Shown piece after piece: positions 19,177-28,736 of a DNA stretch of 64,000 nucleotides. A model generated the notes under the pieces. It saw only the letters and a list, made by a program, of their open reading frames with translations, was not told where the DNA came from and searched no databases. The position numbers were made by a program, and so were the translations under genes. The DNA is from Enterobacteriaceae bacterium 4M9 (GTDB lineage: Bacteria; Pseudomonadota; Gammaproteobacteria; Enterobacterales; Enterobacteriaceae), in contig JAADJJ010000001.1 in the NCBI GenBank assembly GCA_010092695.1, forward strand, positions 2,356,001-2,420,000, given 5' to 3'. Every line of letters begins with the position of its first letter. Position 1 is the stretch's first letter.

Positions 19177-19178
19177 CC

Positions 19179-19616
19179 ATGATTGCGCTGGTTGATGTTA
19201 ATAATTTCTACACCGCCTGTGAGATCGTGTTTCGCCCCGATCTGCGTGGGTTACCGGTGATTGTACTTAGCAATAACGACGGCTGTGTCATTTCCCGCAA
19301 CCCGCAGGCAAAAGCGCTTGGTATCAAAATGGCAGAGCCGTTTTTCAAAATCCGTGAGCTTATTGCGCGCCATCATGTACAGGTGTTCAGCTCTAATTAT
19401 GTGCTGTACGGCGATATGTCCCGGCGGGTGATGAACATCCGTGAAGAATTTTGCCCGGCGGTGGAGCAGTATTCCATTGATGAGGCCTTTGTCGATATGA
19501 GCGGAATGGCGCTTGTCGACAGTCTTGATACGCTGGGCCGCCAGATACGTAGCCGCATCAGACAGTACACCGGTCTGATGGTTGGCGTGGGGATTGCGCC
19601 CACGAAAACACTGGCG
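19179..19616 (+). pseudogene. umuC: umuC 5' part, cut by island insertion
   Basis: 146 codons of a Y-family polymerase. The metal-binding DVNNFYTACE, the SNNDGCV motif and the SIDEAF catalytic strand are all present, up to GVGIAPTKTLA. Then the frame leaves umuC (YSDQAFLH, stop). The continuation KLANYAAKK lies at 38521, about 18.9 kb away. Joined, the halves give about 420 codons, a normal UmuC. The fragment lacks the thumb, little finger and beta-clamp parts, so Pol V from this operon should be inactive. Confidence 0.95.
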
Positions 19617-19822
19617 TTATACAGTGATCAAGCTTTTCTTCATTAGTCAGCATTTAACAATGCTTTTCACATATGCTAATAGCATATGGAACAATCTGTT
19701 GAGCCCGCTGGAGAGTGGGTATATTGAACTGACGGACGTGCCGACTGAATTGATACTGGAAAAACTTGAAGATAGGTAGCAGTATTAGTTAACCGGTATT
19801 TCATAAGAGTTCGATTTATTTG
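19617..19822 (+). other. Left end of the umuC island
   Basis: Begins with GTTATACAG and, six bases further, AAGCTT; the right junction has GTTACACAG before AAGCTT. It contains a perfect palindrome (separate entry) and a 39-codon frame from 19663 (…IELTDVPTELILEKLEDR) that resembles nothing I know. Probably recombinase-recognition DNA. Confidence 0.5.
19670..19688. repeat. Perfect palindrome near island left end
   Basis: CATATGCTA-A-TAGCATATG, 9-bp arms with a one-base centre. The 17-base core ATGCTAATAGCATATGG matches ATGCTGGCAGCATATGG at 38445-38461 in 14 positions. Both lie 56-59 bases from their umuC junctions. Confidence 0.8.
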
Positions 19823-20914
19823 ATGAATTGGCATCTGTATTCTCTTTCGACAGACAAACTTCAGATGATTGTTGCCGCCCAGCACGGGAAAACAGGCGAT
19901 GCAATACCGCCGCTGGATGTTTTCCATAGCGGTATCGAAACTGCCTATACAAGGTACTGGGAAAACCGTCTTGCATCACTTCATCAAGTGGTTATTACTT
20001 GTAACCGATGCGTACAACTTATTGAATATGTCATTAAAGGACATAACGAAACTTTCAAAATTTACTCAGGAATTGAAGCAACCCTTAGCCAGCGTTCAAA
20101 ACTGCTGAGGGAGATCATTGATGAGCCCGCTATCGTAAATGTTAACGATGTTCTAACTACTCGAGTTCAACGCGTAACTAACTGTAACCGTCAGGCTATG
20201 GCCATTATTCAGCGTGTCGCTGCGCTACAAAATATTGTTAGTTGGATCAGGAACAATCATGTATCTGATAGCACAATCATGGGGTTGGCAGAAGAATATG
20301 AACGAGCAGTGTTGTTGGGAAAGTTAACTTGTGGCGAGATACTAACTCTTTATGCTGATTCTGACGTTGCGATGGACCGCCTTAAAGCACTTTCTGAGCG
20401 GGTGGGAAGCGCTACAGGAGAAGAGCGCCAGATGATTACAGAACCGATTAGAGAAGAAATCAACTGGCGATCTTTCCAGCGTAACATTATCAGTGCGACG
20501 AAAGAACATTGCCTAAGTCCGCAAATTACCGTACTGCAGCATATGCTTGAAAGTGCTAATGTAGAACGCAACAGAAGTAATTCGGCTTTTACTGCTTCAG
20601 TTAAGCAGTCGGACCGTATAAAAATGGCGCTATTATCTGAACCTCAGTGTGAGTTCGAATTCCCAGTTAATGTATCTTTTGAGCATTCTATGGTTTGGGT
20701 TGAACTGGCAGATGGAAGGATCGTTGGGGCTCCACTTAAATGGTTTCCGAAACTACGAGAAGCAAATAGGTTCGAACGAGATCAATACCAGATGACTCCT
20801 GTAAGCCTTATATGGCGAACCTTGAATACTCAAATCCATATGGATGATCTCTTTGATGAAGATAACAATCCACTATATCCAATAGATGACATCGACAAAA
20901 AAATTGACCTGTAA
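19823..20914 (+). CDS. Helical protein with DUF2442-like C-terminal domain
   Basis: 363 aa from the ATG at 19823 (a TTG lies one codon earlier). Residues 1-270 are almost entirely helical with heptad-like spacing and no recognisable enzyme motif. The last 75 residues (VNVSFEHSMVWVELADGRIVGAPLKWFPKLREANRFER) match the look of DUF2442, small domains otherwise found as partners in toxin-antitoxin-like pairs. It stands alone at the left edge of a defence-bearing island. Function unknown; a stress or defence role is only a guess from location. Confidence 0.6.
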   Translation: MNWHLYSLSTDKLQMIVAAQHGKTGDAIPPLDVFHSGIETAYTRYWENRLASLHQVVITCNRCVQLIEYVIKGHNETFKIYSGIEATLSQRSKLLREIIDEPAIVNVNDVLTTRVQRVTNCNRQAMAIIQRVAALQNIVSWIRNNHVSDSTIMGLAEEYERAVLLGKLTCGEILTLYADSDVAMDRLKALSERVGSATGEERQMITEPIREEINWRSFQRNIISATKEHCLSPQITVLQHMLESANVERNRSNSAFTASVKQSDRIKMALLSEPQCEFEFPVNVSFEHSMVWVELADGRIVGAPLKWFPKLREANRFERDQYQMTPVSLIWRTLNTQIHMDDLFDEDNNPLYPIDDIDKKIDL

Positions 20915-21166
20915 TATGTATCAGAAGACTCTACTTGGCGGACTAGTCACACACTTTCCACGTTGGCCACTCATGGAGTCTTTCAGACATACCGGCAATA
21001 TTAATGTGATATTCGAAATTTACCATGCGATTTAATGGAACATATGTTACAAGCTAATTAATATATTTTTCTCGTTCTATACCGAATGATTTCGTTAGTG
21101 ACGGAGTATCGATAGGTCTCAGGGGATAGTGGATTTGACCCTATATATCCAGACGCATTTTCTCTC
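20915..21166. other. Spacer between DUF2442-like gene and IS relic
   Basis: 250 bases with no convincing ORF or hairpin. Probably junk left by earlier insertions. Confidence 0.4.
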
Positions 21167-21574
21167 TTACCGTTGCGATAACTTCCGGCATATAAATTCC
21201 CGTGGCGAACGACACCCCAGCGCGCTGTGTGGATGATGTTCATTGTAATGGCTGAACGCTACTGCCAGATTTATCACCGCCATCTGTCAGTCCGGTTTAA
21301 GCATCATGCTTACAATTTAATCCCGCTTTATCGTCTTCACGAAGCTTTCTGCAATCCCGTTGCTTGCCGGACTGCGCACTCTTGTCGCGCAGGGTTCCAG
21401 TCCCAGCATCCGGGCGAACGCCCGCGTTTCATACGCCCTGTAGGCCGAACCATTGTCCGTCAGCCATTCCAGTGGCTCTGATGGCAGATGTTGCCCGAAG
21501 CGTTTTTCAACAGCACCCAGCATGATGTAAGTATCTCGGCAAAACGGCCATTTAGTTACATCAATTTTATGCAT
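21167..21574 (-). pseudogene. IS3-family (IS2-like) transposase C-terminal relic
   Basis: Read on the minus strand it gives MLGAVEKRFGQHLP, WLTDNGSAYRAYETRAFARM, RVRSPASNGIAESFVKTIKRD, then two in-frame stops, and finally FSHYNEHHPHSALGCRSPREF. These are the integrase-core DDE blocks of IS2 OrfB, including the catalytic Asp of TDNGS and the Glu of NGIAESF. The 5' half of the gene and orfA are missing, so it is inactive. Confidence 0.88.
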
Positions 21575-21689
21575 AGCTTCTTGTGGTGGGTCTTCAGTAT
21601 CACTGGACTGTATTCATAGGCAATATTGCAGCATGCAAATGCTTTTGCTACCCCGTAGTGATAACAAAGCTCCCCAGCTGGCGTGCGAT

Positions 21690-21719
21690 ACGTGCTAAAT
21701 CATTCATGGTTTAGCACGT
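21690..21719 (-). terminator. Perfect 10-bp inverted repeat downstream of the KAP gene
   Basis: ACGTGCTAAA and TTTAGCACGT with a 10-base loop. It lies 76 bases beyond the KAP stop on the transcribed side, without a T run. It could be a Rho-type or weak terminator, or a mobile-element end. Confidence 0.4.
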
Positions 21720-21794
21720 CATTTTACATCCTTAGCACAAAGGTTAATGAAGCTGTTTCTGTGTTATACGACACTAAAATTCTGCTTACCCCCT

Positions 21795-24700
21795 TCAGGT
21801 TGGTAAGGTATCTTCTTCTTCAGGCTCGTCCTTATTATCTTTAGTGATTCTGTTTTTAATATATTGTGATGTACTACAAATCATAGGGAACAGATGAGCA
21901 TTTGTTGTAATGCAGGCTACCGCTGTCCGGGCGTCTTCCTGTGGCCATAAAGAGAAAGTAAATGACTGTTTATCTAACCACTGGCAAAGGACTGGGTTGT
22001 CAACAGAAGCCACGAAGAGGGCTGCAATGGCCCGGCGCTCAGCTCCCTTTTGTGGTTCGACAAAAGACAGCTCATTATGGAAACTGTTGATTATTGCAAT
22101 TCGGTTATCAATACGAATGTGTCTTTCCAGTAACACATCGTGTAGGTCAGAAAGAACTATTTCCCGCTGAGAGAACTCAAGACATGACCAGAGGAAATGG
22201 ATATTGACAGCCCGGGACAGTTCATCGGCGGTTGCATCCCTGAACCAGGATGCAAAAATACCCAAACTGTTTTCCATCACTATGCCAGAATCTGATGACG
22301 ACATTTGTTCAAGAATGAATCGGCTATTTGGGTGCAAGTTGCTGAACGCTTCAATAAGTTTAGAAGGATCTTTGAATATTAAGGATGTTTTTTCATTCAG
22401 GTGCTCTGTCAGCAGTCCCATGTCCCTGCTAGGATGATATAAATCATGTAAAAAGACTTTGCCAAGTTTGGAAATGTCTGTTTCACTAATTTTTTCAGTA
22501 ATGAATTGCTGTCGTGTCTGTACCAGCGCCATTGGGTCTGTGTCTTCTGTTACATTTCTGATGACGTCATACTGGCCTTGAATAAAATTCAGCACAGGAA
22601 TGTTTTTCATCAGACCGGAGTTAAATAACCTGCACACTGCAGTTTTGATGTAAGGAAGAACGTCATTGTTCTGAAGTGCTCTGAAGATGCGTTCAGCAGA
22701 GTTGAAATAACACATATAAGACATCATCGCAGCATCAAACTCTTCCTCATTTTGATGTTCACTGAATGATTCAATGCCGCTGTAATTGCTACGTAATACC
22801 ATATGGGCTATCGCTTGGGCTGCGAATTCGCTCCTGTAAAGCTCCCTTGTCGCTGAGTTGTTTAAATAGTATGAGTTTAAGGTATTGTTATTCCACTCCG
22901 TGCTCAGAATGATTTTTCGGAACTGGACAATATCATCAATGGCCTGACGATTCTTAAGTGCGTTCATTACAGAACTGATATTAGCACTGTCTGGCGCTTC
23001 AATAACTTTACGCATTGCCTGCGAAATAAGTGTGATATGTCGGATAATCCCTGGGTTAAACAGATCGACATGCGTTTGCTCACTGGCAAAAAACAGCATT
23101 TGCTCCCGACTTTGGTAGCCAATATCCAGGGTTTCAATTGCCAAGTCGGGGTATAAATGTTCCTGACCGGCGAGGTAACTTGCGTAGTACACTCCGTCTA
23201 CATATTGACTCATTTTCTCCAGTAACGATTCTCCTACCAGGCCCGAGTAGAGATTTGCTTCCTGCAGTAAGGATTCTGCATTTTCAGTTTCCCATTGTTC
23301 AGCATTCTGTACCTCATCAAGTTTATTGACAAGAAACGTTACCTGCCTCTCAATGAAAGAATCAAACTTCATCCGTCTGGTTGTTTTAAGGGCTTTCAGA
23401 CTATGAATTAATACCTCGTCAAATTTTTCCCTGTGTAATACAGCAAAACTCTGATTCATTGTCTGTAGAGCAATGCTGATTTGTGCTTCAACCAGAGCCT
23501 GTAAGCTGTCTTCTAACTGAGTAACCGTCACCAGCCAGTCACGCATCTGAATCTGAGGGGCGATACGTTGCCATGCTTCTGAGAAGCCCCACAAATCGAT
23601 CAGAACTGCAAGCTGAGAGCCATTTGTTGAGCTTATTGCCTCCTTAAGCGGAATATCAAGCAGTTCACTTCTGGCAAGTTCAGTGGTTGATTGGTAGTGA
23701 ATGCTCATCAGAAACTCACTCCAGCGGGCAGTATCATTATCAAAAATCCTTGATATCTGCAGGATGGTGAGTGTTAACATTTCATCAAAATCATCCGGAG
23801 CAATATCCGGTTGAGCCTGATTATTTCGAGGATCGCGCAGCAATACTTTTATATCCCTGTCCCCATACCTGACCACCAGAAGGTAAAGCGCTATAAGGAT
23901 ATGTCTGTACTTTTCCGTCGAGGGGACGGTGAGACTCAGAATATGAATGTCGTTTACGAATTTCTTCATGAGTCTGGGCGTAATCCGGGGATATTCCACA
24001 GGTCTCCAGCGTTCCAGTAATACTGTTGCTTCATTGCACGCCAGTTCAACATCTTCATCTACCGTTTCTTTCCAGTACTGTCTGAATGCTTCCTGCCATC
24101 CGGCAGAGATAAGCGGTGGAACCTGAAAACTAACCGGGATACGTTTGGCTATAAATTCACGCCCGCTGAAGCCTGCGACGGAAAGTGAAGCGGATACCTG
24201 CCTTGCAGAATAGGGAACAACTATCCGGAAATGCTCATGTGTGGCACCTGCGATAAGCTCCATGTCACTCCAGAGCTCTTTGACTTTATCTGCACTGATG
24301 CGATCAAGGTTATCGATGATAAGAATAAAGCGTGTTCCCTCAGATATTACTTCCTTTGAGGTGAATCCCCTGAGTGCATCTGACAGTTCAATTGCGCCCA
24401 CCTCTTTATTGGCTATCCAGGTCTCCTCAATTCTGTCAGTACTGTTTCGTTTGAACAAATCTCCGACGTTTGTGTATCCTCTTTTTCTGTACCAACTTCT
24501 GTTTTGCACTAATGCCAGGCACACGACCATCAAGCCTGGTGAAAGAAATGCGGTCATTTCTGCAATAAAAAGCCACCAGACTAGTGGCTTCTCGTTAGCA
24601 AAAAAATCGTTAAGGTCTGTCAGGACATAGCGCAACATCTGAACTGACAGTAAAGAAAGCAAGATAAAAATAACGGTCAGCCAGCTCAGTCGACTGCTGA

Positions 24701-25061
24701 CTTTTTTATCATATTCAACAATGTTACCCAGAGCTTGGTTTTTGAATTTATCCAGCCTGTTTTGTGATTCCGGGCATTGCTGGCTAATCCCTTTATGAAT
24801 GACGTCTATCAGCGCTTTTTTTGTTGAACCGTGATGATATCGTTCGGCATCGAAATTGATGAAGCTAAATTCATCCACGAGTTGTTTCTGAAGGAACTGG
24901 AGTATTGTTGATTTACCGGAGCCCAGTTCGCCTTCGAGGCCGATGATATTCACATTAGGTGTTTTAATTACCTGAGCCATATTTTCTGCGACTTTCTCAT
25001 GGCTGCTGCCACGAAAGAGATCTTGGTCGGCCGGAGATTCTGTTTGTAGTTGTAGAGTCAT
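21795..25061 (-). CDS. KAP-family P-loop NTPase with two membrane helices
   Basis: 1088 aa. Walker A is GELGSGKST at about 44-52 and Walker B is RFILIIDNLDRIS at about 245-256. Between them sit two membrane helices (about 127-147 and 161-185), the arrangement typical of KAP NTPases, anchored with most mass in the cytoplasm. About 700 helical residues follow with no other domain I recognise. KAP NTPases include the F-plasmid phage-exclusion protein PifA and QatA, so a defence role is plausible next to CBASS. It has a 251-bp gap from cap3 and probably its own promoter. Confidence 0.85.
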   Translation of the reverse strand: MTLQLQTESPADQDLFRGSSHEKVAENMAQVIKTPNVNIIGLEGELGSGKSTILQFLQKQLVDEFSFINFDAERYHHGSTKKALIDVIHKGISQQCPESQNRLDKFKNQALGNIVEYDKKVSSRLSWLTVIFILLSLLSVQMLRYVLTDLNDFFANEKPLVWWLFIAEMTAFLSPGLMVVCLALVQNRSWYRKRGYTNVGDLFKRNSTDRIEETWIANKEVGAIELSDALRGFTSKEVISEGTRFILIIDNLDRISADKVKELWSDMELIAGATHEHFRIVVPYSARQVSASLSVAGFSGREFIAKRIPVSFQVPPLISAGWQEAFRQYWKETVDEDVELACNEATVLLERWRPVEYPRITPRLMKKFVNDIHILSLTVPSTEKYRHILIALYLLVVRYGDRDIKVLLRDPRNNQAQPDIAPDDFDEMLTLTILQISRIFDNDTARWSEFLMSIHYQSTTELARSELLDIPLKEAISSTNGSQLAVLIDLWGFSEAWQRIAPQIQMRDWLVTVTQLEDSLQALVEAQISIALQTMNQSFAVLHREKFDEVLIHSLKALKTTRRMKFDSFIERQVTFLVNKLDEVQNAEQWETENAESLLQEANLYSGLVGESLLEKMSQYVDGVYYASYLAGQEHLYPDLAIETLDIGYQSREQMLFFASEQTHVDLFNPGIIRHITLISQAMRKVIEAPDSANISSVMNALKNRQAIDDIVQFRKIILSTEWNNNTLNSYYLNNSATRELYRSEFAAQAIAHMVLRSNYSGIESFSEHQNEEEFDAAMMSYMCYFNSAERIFRALQNNDVLPYIKTAVCRLFNSGLMKNIPVLNFIQGQYDVIRNVTEDTDPMALVQTRQQFITEKISETDISKLGKVFLHDLYHPSRDMGLLTEHLNEKTSLIFKDPSKLIEAFSNLHPNSRFILEQMSSSDSGIVMENSLGIFASWFRDATADELSRAVNIHFLWSCLEFSQREIVLSDLHDVLLERHIRIDNRIAIINSFHNELSFVEPQKGAERRAIAALFVASVDNPVLCQWLDKQSFTFSLWPQEDARTAVACITTNAHLFPMICSTSQYIKNRITKDNKDEPEEEDTLPT

Positions 25062-25312
25062 CCAGAGATTTCCTTGGTTGTTTTATGTTTCTGTTGTAGT
25101 CAAAACATATTGGCTACGGTTTTATAGTAAAATATCCAGCAGGATACATAGTGCACCGCAAAGGAATAGTCGAGCATTTTAGAAGGAAAAATGTATATTT
25201 TTTCGTAACGTCTATTTCCTGAAGTTGCTCATAGATTCTGGATGTGAGCAGGAGAAACACCCATGTATAATATGCTCCGTCCATCACAAAGATTATTTAT
25301 CCATAATTTCGA
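25062..25312 (-). promoter_or_regulatory. AT-rich gap between cap3 and the KAP gene
   Basis: 251 bases, strongly AT-rich near 25120-25220 on the upstream side of the KAP start (GGAAATCT as possible ribosome site). It is likely the KAP promoter region. I see no clear intrinsic terminator for the CBASS operon here, so read-through is possible. Confidence 0.35.
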
Positions 25313-25801
25313 TTACTGGGTAAAGAGGCTGACAGAGGATTTTCCTGCCGGAAACACTGTTATACTGATACTCAGTCTGTCCGGAGGCGTTCCGCCGGCA
25401 ATAAGCAGTAGTGGGGCCTTGCATTGATATTCCCCGGTGGTGGAAATATCGGTCATTGCTTTAATGTCTGCTCCACTGGGTGCGGGAGAACTGCCAGGAT
25501 GGAAATGCCATTCTCCCAGATACCAGAGTCCTTCCTTCCATCGATCTGCCAGTAGCGCTTTCAGGCCTTTTTTGCCGCGTTGCCATGACGTTCTTCCACT
25601 GATAGAGTCTTCAGGGCTTCCTGTCGCTTCTGTGACTACCGCGATATGTCCATTTTCAATATATTTTCCAATCAGGATCCCCCCGGTCTCATTACCGCCT
25701 GCTTTAACGCAATTGCTGCGTATTAACTCAGTTACCTGAGGCGTTATCGTGACGCTGTATCCTAGGTCGTCAGTGAAAAACAAAGAGGCGTCATTCGACA
25801 T
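25313..25801 (-). CDS. cap3: CBASS Cap3, JAB/JAMM deconjugating protease
   Basis: 162 aa. The complete JAMM zinc site is visible: E38 in NETGGILIG, and H99-x-H101 with S109 and D112 in EWHFHPGSSPAPSGAD. In type II CBASS Cap3 removes the cyclase from the proteins to which Cap2 attaches it, limiting activation. The ATG lies inside the end of cap2 (11-nt overlap), so translation is coupled. It is the last gene of the operon. Confidence 0.93.
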   Translation of the reverse strand: MSNDASLFFTDDLGYSVTITPQVTELIRSNCVKAGGNETGGILIGKYIENGHIAVVTEATGSPEDSISGRTSWQRGKKGLKALLADRWKEGLWYLGEWHFHPGSSPAPSGADIKAMTDISTTGEYQCKAPLLLIAGGTPPDRLSISITVFPAGKSSVSLFTQ

Positions 25802-27584
25802 TTACTTTCTCCACAGTCCCTTCCGGGTTTTGTCTGTAATACGCATATTGTCGTCCCGTAGTCTTCATTGCGTTCAGGATGAAACGTGTACTTACTGATG
25901 CCCATAACTGAATATCTGCTGCCGTTGCCGGAAATACGGCATGCCAGCATCCCATACCTTCGGTATGCCGATCGAGTTCTGCAATGGGAGGTGCCGGGGA
26001 TTTATCGAAATGGGCCAGGGCATCAACTACCGGGAAACGTGCTTCGGATGCAGCAAAAGCAAACAGACCTTCTGCTTGCCATGAGATGGACAGACTAATA
26101 AACAATTTTTCTTCAGGCCATTCAAAAAGAGAAAGGGCTCTGAGGACATTATCATCGGCAGTACAATCAATGATGACATCATAGTTCTTGATAGCCTGAC
26201 TGGTCTGTAAATTTTCTGGCGGAAACGCTGAGTTAAAAGCCCTGATGCGGGCATCTGGCATCGTGCGATTCAGGTGCTCTGCCAAAGCACTTGCCTTACT
26301 GCGGCCAACTGAACTCATGTCAAGAACATGCCTGCTAAGGTTACCCATTGCGACAGTATCATGGTCCATGATGCCCATACGGCAGATCCCCATCCGGAGC
26401 AGATTATCTGAAATAGCACTTCCCAGAGCGCCAGCACCAATTATCAGGACTTGTTTCTGCTTCATCTCATCTTCAGCGCCACCACGTGTCCTGACCTGGT
26501 CAGGAGCCCAGTTTGACGATTGTAACCAGTATAAATTTTGTGTGGATACTGCGGCTTCTGCATCCCACCTGCGATGGTTTCTTTCACTTACTCTGAATCC
26601 GTCACGACGGGAAGATTTGTGACTCAGGTAAGGGCATTTTAGCGCCAGCCAGTGTAAGCGAAAGGGGGCAGAACCGATTTTCTCAGCCAGTGGAAAACCC
26701 AGAAGGAGGAAAGAAGGTGTTAACTTAAATCTGTTTTTCCTGATAAAAATGCCTGCTTCGGTGAAGATTTTTTCAAGACTGATCCCCTGGTCTGAAAGCA
26801 AGGAATTGAGTTGATACCAGCGGGTGGGAGCCTGCCAGGGGGCAAGCACAGGCAGGTGTTCAAGCATAAGCCAGAGAGCATTGCTGGTTTGCTTTCGGTT
26901 ATGCATCATTGCAGACCATTCCGGTGTTCTGATGATCCGGTCTTTCTGGTCGTGAAAGCGCGCGATATAGTGAGTATGGTGAGCCCCTGTCAGAGGGGGC
27001 ACCGATGCAGTCCCCCATTGCCCGGGAGACTGAATCGCCTTGGAGAAGTCCTCACGGGTTTCGCTGAAGCCGACGAGAGGATGGTGTATTGCGCCAGGCA
27101 GAACAGGTAACTCCAGCGGCTCGCCTTTCATCACCAGTGAGTTACATGCTGCGGAGTCAATCCATAACATAAGTCGCTGAAGCAGCCATGCTATACGTTG
27201 CAGCAATTCTTCAGGTTCATCAGACCAGGAACGTCTTCCAAAAATACTGAGTGATTGTTCAAGGCAGGGTTTCCCTGCACGCCAGGGTAAGGAGGATGCT
27301 TGCTGATTAAAATCCTGATGCTGAAATGTTGCATCGATCCCATGTTCTTTATCCGGGTAGATGCGGACTATCTGGTCAAAGCCTTTTGACCAGATGAGAA
27401 GATGCCAGGCTGACTCACGAGGCATGAAAAGTGATTCTGGAACGGAAAGCCGGGCTTTAAAACGCAGTGACCATATTTTATCAGGATTCAGGATCCAGTT
27501 ATCATCGGTATCCATCCCTGGTGCCGCGTGAATGATATTGATAACTGACATCAGAATATCAGGAACCACGGGCCGGTTACTCAT
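25791..27584 (-). CDS. cap2: CBASS Cap2, fused E2-E1 ubiquitin-like transferase
   Basis: 597 aa. The N-terminal E2-like half has its catalytic cysteine at about C107 (WRAGKPCLEQ). The C-terminal ThiF/E1 half has the nucleotide fold GAGALGSAISDNLLRMG, then DHDTVAMGNLSRH, and its catalytic cysteine at about C546 (EGMGCWHAVFP). In this family Cap2 conjugates the C-terminus of the CD-NTase to targets, which primes the cyclase. Start ATG overlaps the cdnD stop as TAATG. All key residues are present. Confidence 0.95.
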   Translation of the reverse strand: MSNRPVVPDILMSVINIIHAAPGMDTDDNWILNPDKIWSLRFKARLSVPESLFMPRESAWHLLIWSKGFDQIVRIYPDKEHGIDATFQHQDFNQQASSLPWRAGKPCLEQSLSIFGRRSWSDEPEELLQRIAWLLQRLMLWIDSAACNSLVMKGEPLELPVLPGAIHHPLVGFSETREDFSKAIQSPGQWGTASVPPLTGAHHTHYIARFHDQKDRIIRTPEWSAMMHNRKQTSNALWLMLEHLPVLAPWQAPTRWYQLNSLLSDQGISLEKIFTEAGIFIRKNRFKLTPSFLLLGFPLAEKIGSAPFRLHWLALKCPYLSHKSSRRDGFRVSERNHRRWDAEAAVSTQNLYWLQSSNWAPDQVRTRGGAEDEMKQKQVLIIGAGALGSAISDNLLRMGICRMGIMDHDTVAMGNLSRHVLDMSSVGRSKASALAEHLNRTMPDARIRAFNSAFPPENLQTSQAIKNYDVIIDCTADDNVLRALSLFEWPEEKLFISLSISWQAEGLFAFAASEARFPVVDALAHFDKSPAPPIAELDRHTEGMGCWHAVFPATAADIQLWASVSTRFILNAMKTTGRQYAYYRQNPEGTVEKVNVE

Positions 27585-28732
27585 TAAGCGAAACGGCCTG
27601 ATTGTTCCGGCCTGGCTGGCTCTGCTGGCGGAGTAAAGCTCCCCCCGGAACGATCACCACCCTGTGGCCCCGGTAACGGGAATTTGCTTCCCAGTAGTTC
27701 CTGCCAGAGTATCCCACTCTCGGTCGCATCCGTTGAGTCTAGAGCCTGTCGCGCAAGCGCTGCTGCTTCACAGACTGCATTATAGAACGCTGTAAAATCC
27801 TCCCCGGACAGGCGTGAAAGTACGTTATGCTCAGGTACTCCGTGATCGGATAAGGTGGGCGTCAGATGGAGAAGGGCATGTGTTCTCCATGTCTCCCTGA
27901 AGTTCTCGAGCACCTGAACGAGGCCACTGGCCATTGAGAGGGTACCGTCAGAGAGGAGAAAGCCAATCATATGCTCCAGTGGATAACCTTTTGGATATCG
28001 CGGGAGTGCATCAGCATTAATCTGGCGCCACCATTTTACCGCTTTGACTAGGTTAATATAGTGCCCATTACAGGACCTGTTTTTGGCCGCAGTCCACTGA
28101 ATTTGAGCAAGCGGGTGTGTCTTACCCCACGTGCCGGCATCGCGATCAGGAAGGTATAATGGATGAGGTTTCCATTCTTCCTGAGGCGCATCATTTAGCT
28201 GTGAAAGGCTGCTGAAGAGGCCGCCATGCGCTGAGGGCGACCAGTTTCTGTTCAGTCTCCAGTCGGTATCTTCCTCAAGTGAGTTGGTTGTTAAAACGGC
28301 AGTGGACTTATAAAGGTTTTCAAGTGAACTTCGGCTTGCAGTATCGGTAGGTAACGCCGTGATAACCAGATCTAGGTCGACATAGGACAGTTCAATGCCA
28401 AAGGATCGTCCCTGAGGGCGCCATTTCCCTTTATAGTGCTTCTCCAGAAACGGTTCAAAGAGATCCATTGCTTCCTGAGGAGAGAGTTTGTTGTGATCGA
28501 TATTTGTGACGACAACAATATCGATATCAGGCCGTTTGTCTCCAGTCGGCCGTACCGCGGTGGAACGACGAATACTGCCCTGTAAGAAGGTTGCCACGAC
28601 AATCTTTTTGAGTTCTTCATCATTATCGAGACGCGATCTGAGGGTTCTGGAACCGACCTTCCAGTCATCCTGTTGTGACGAGGTTGGACGGATATTTGTC
28701 ATAAACTCTGCAAACTGGGATTTCAGTTCCAT
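27584..28732 (-). CDS. cdnD: CBASS CD-NTase (CdnD-type cyclic oligonucleotide synthase)
   Basis: 382 aa from the ATG at 28732; an in-frame upstream ATG at 28888 lies deep in cap4 and is rejected. The nucleotidyltransferase motif is GS at 52-53, with catalytic aspartates D69 and D71 (RPDIDIVVV) and D121 (YVDLDLVIT). The protein ends in …SGRFA, the small-residue tail used by Cap2 for conjugation. It closely resembles the Enterobacter cloacae CdnD enzyme, which makes a cyclic trinucleotide. Phage infection is thought to trigger synthesis. It sits 4 bases after cap4 with AAGG as ribosome site. Confidence 0.95.
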   Translation of the reverse strand: MELKSQFAEFMTNIRPTSSQQDDWKVGSRTLRSRLDNDEELKKIVVATFLQGSIRRSTAVRPTGDKRPDIDIVVVTNIDHNKLSPQEAMDLFEPFLEKHYKGKWRPQGRSFGIELSYVDLDLVITALPTDTASRSSLENLYKSTAVLTTNSLEEDTDWRLNRNWSPSAHGGLFSSLSQLNDAPQEEWKPHPLYLPDRDAGTWGKTHPLAQIQWTAAKNRSCNGHYINLVKAVKWWRQINADALPRYPKGYPLEHMIGFLLSDGTLSMASGLVQVLENFRETWRTHALLHLTPTLSDHGVPEHNVLSRLSGEDFTAFYNAVCEAAALARQALDSTDATESGILWQELLGSKFPLPGPQGGDRSGGSFTPPAEPARPEQSGRFA

Positions 28733-28736
28733 GTCA

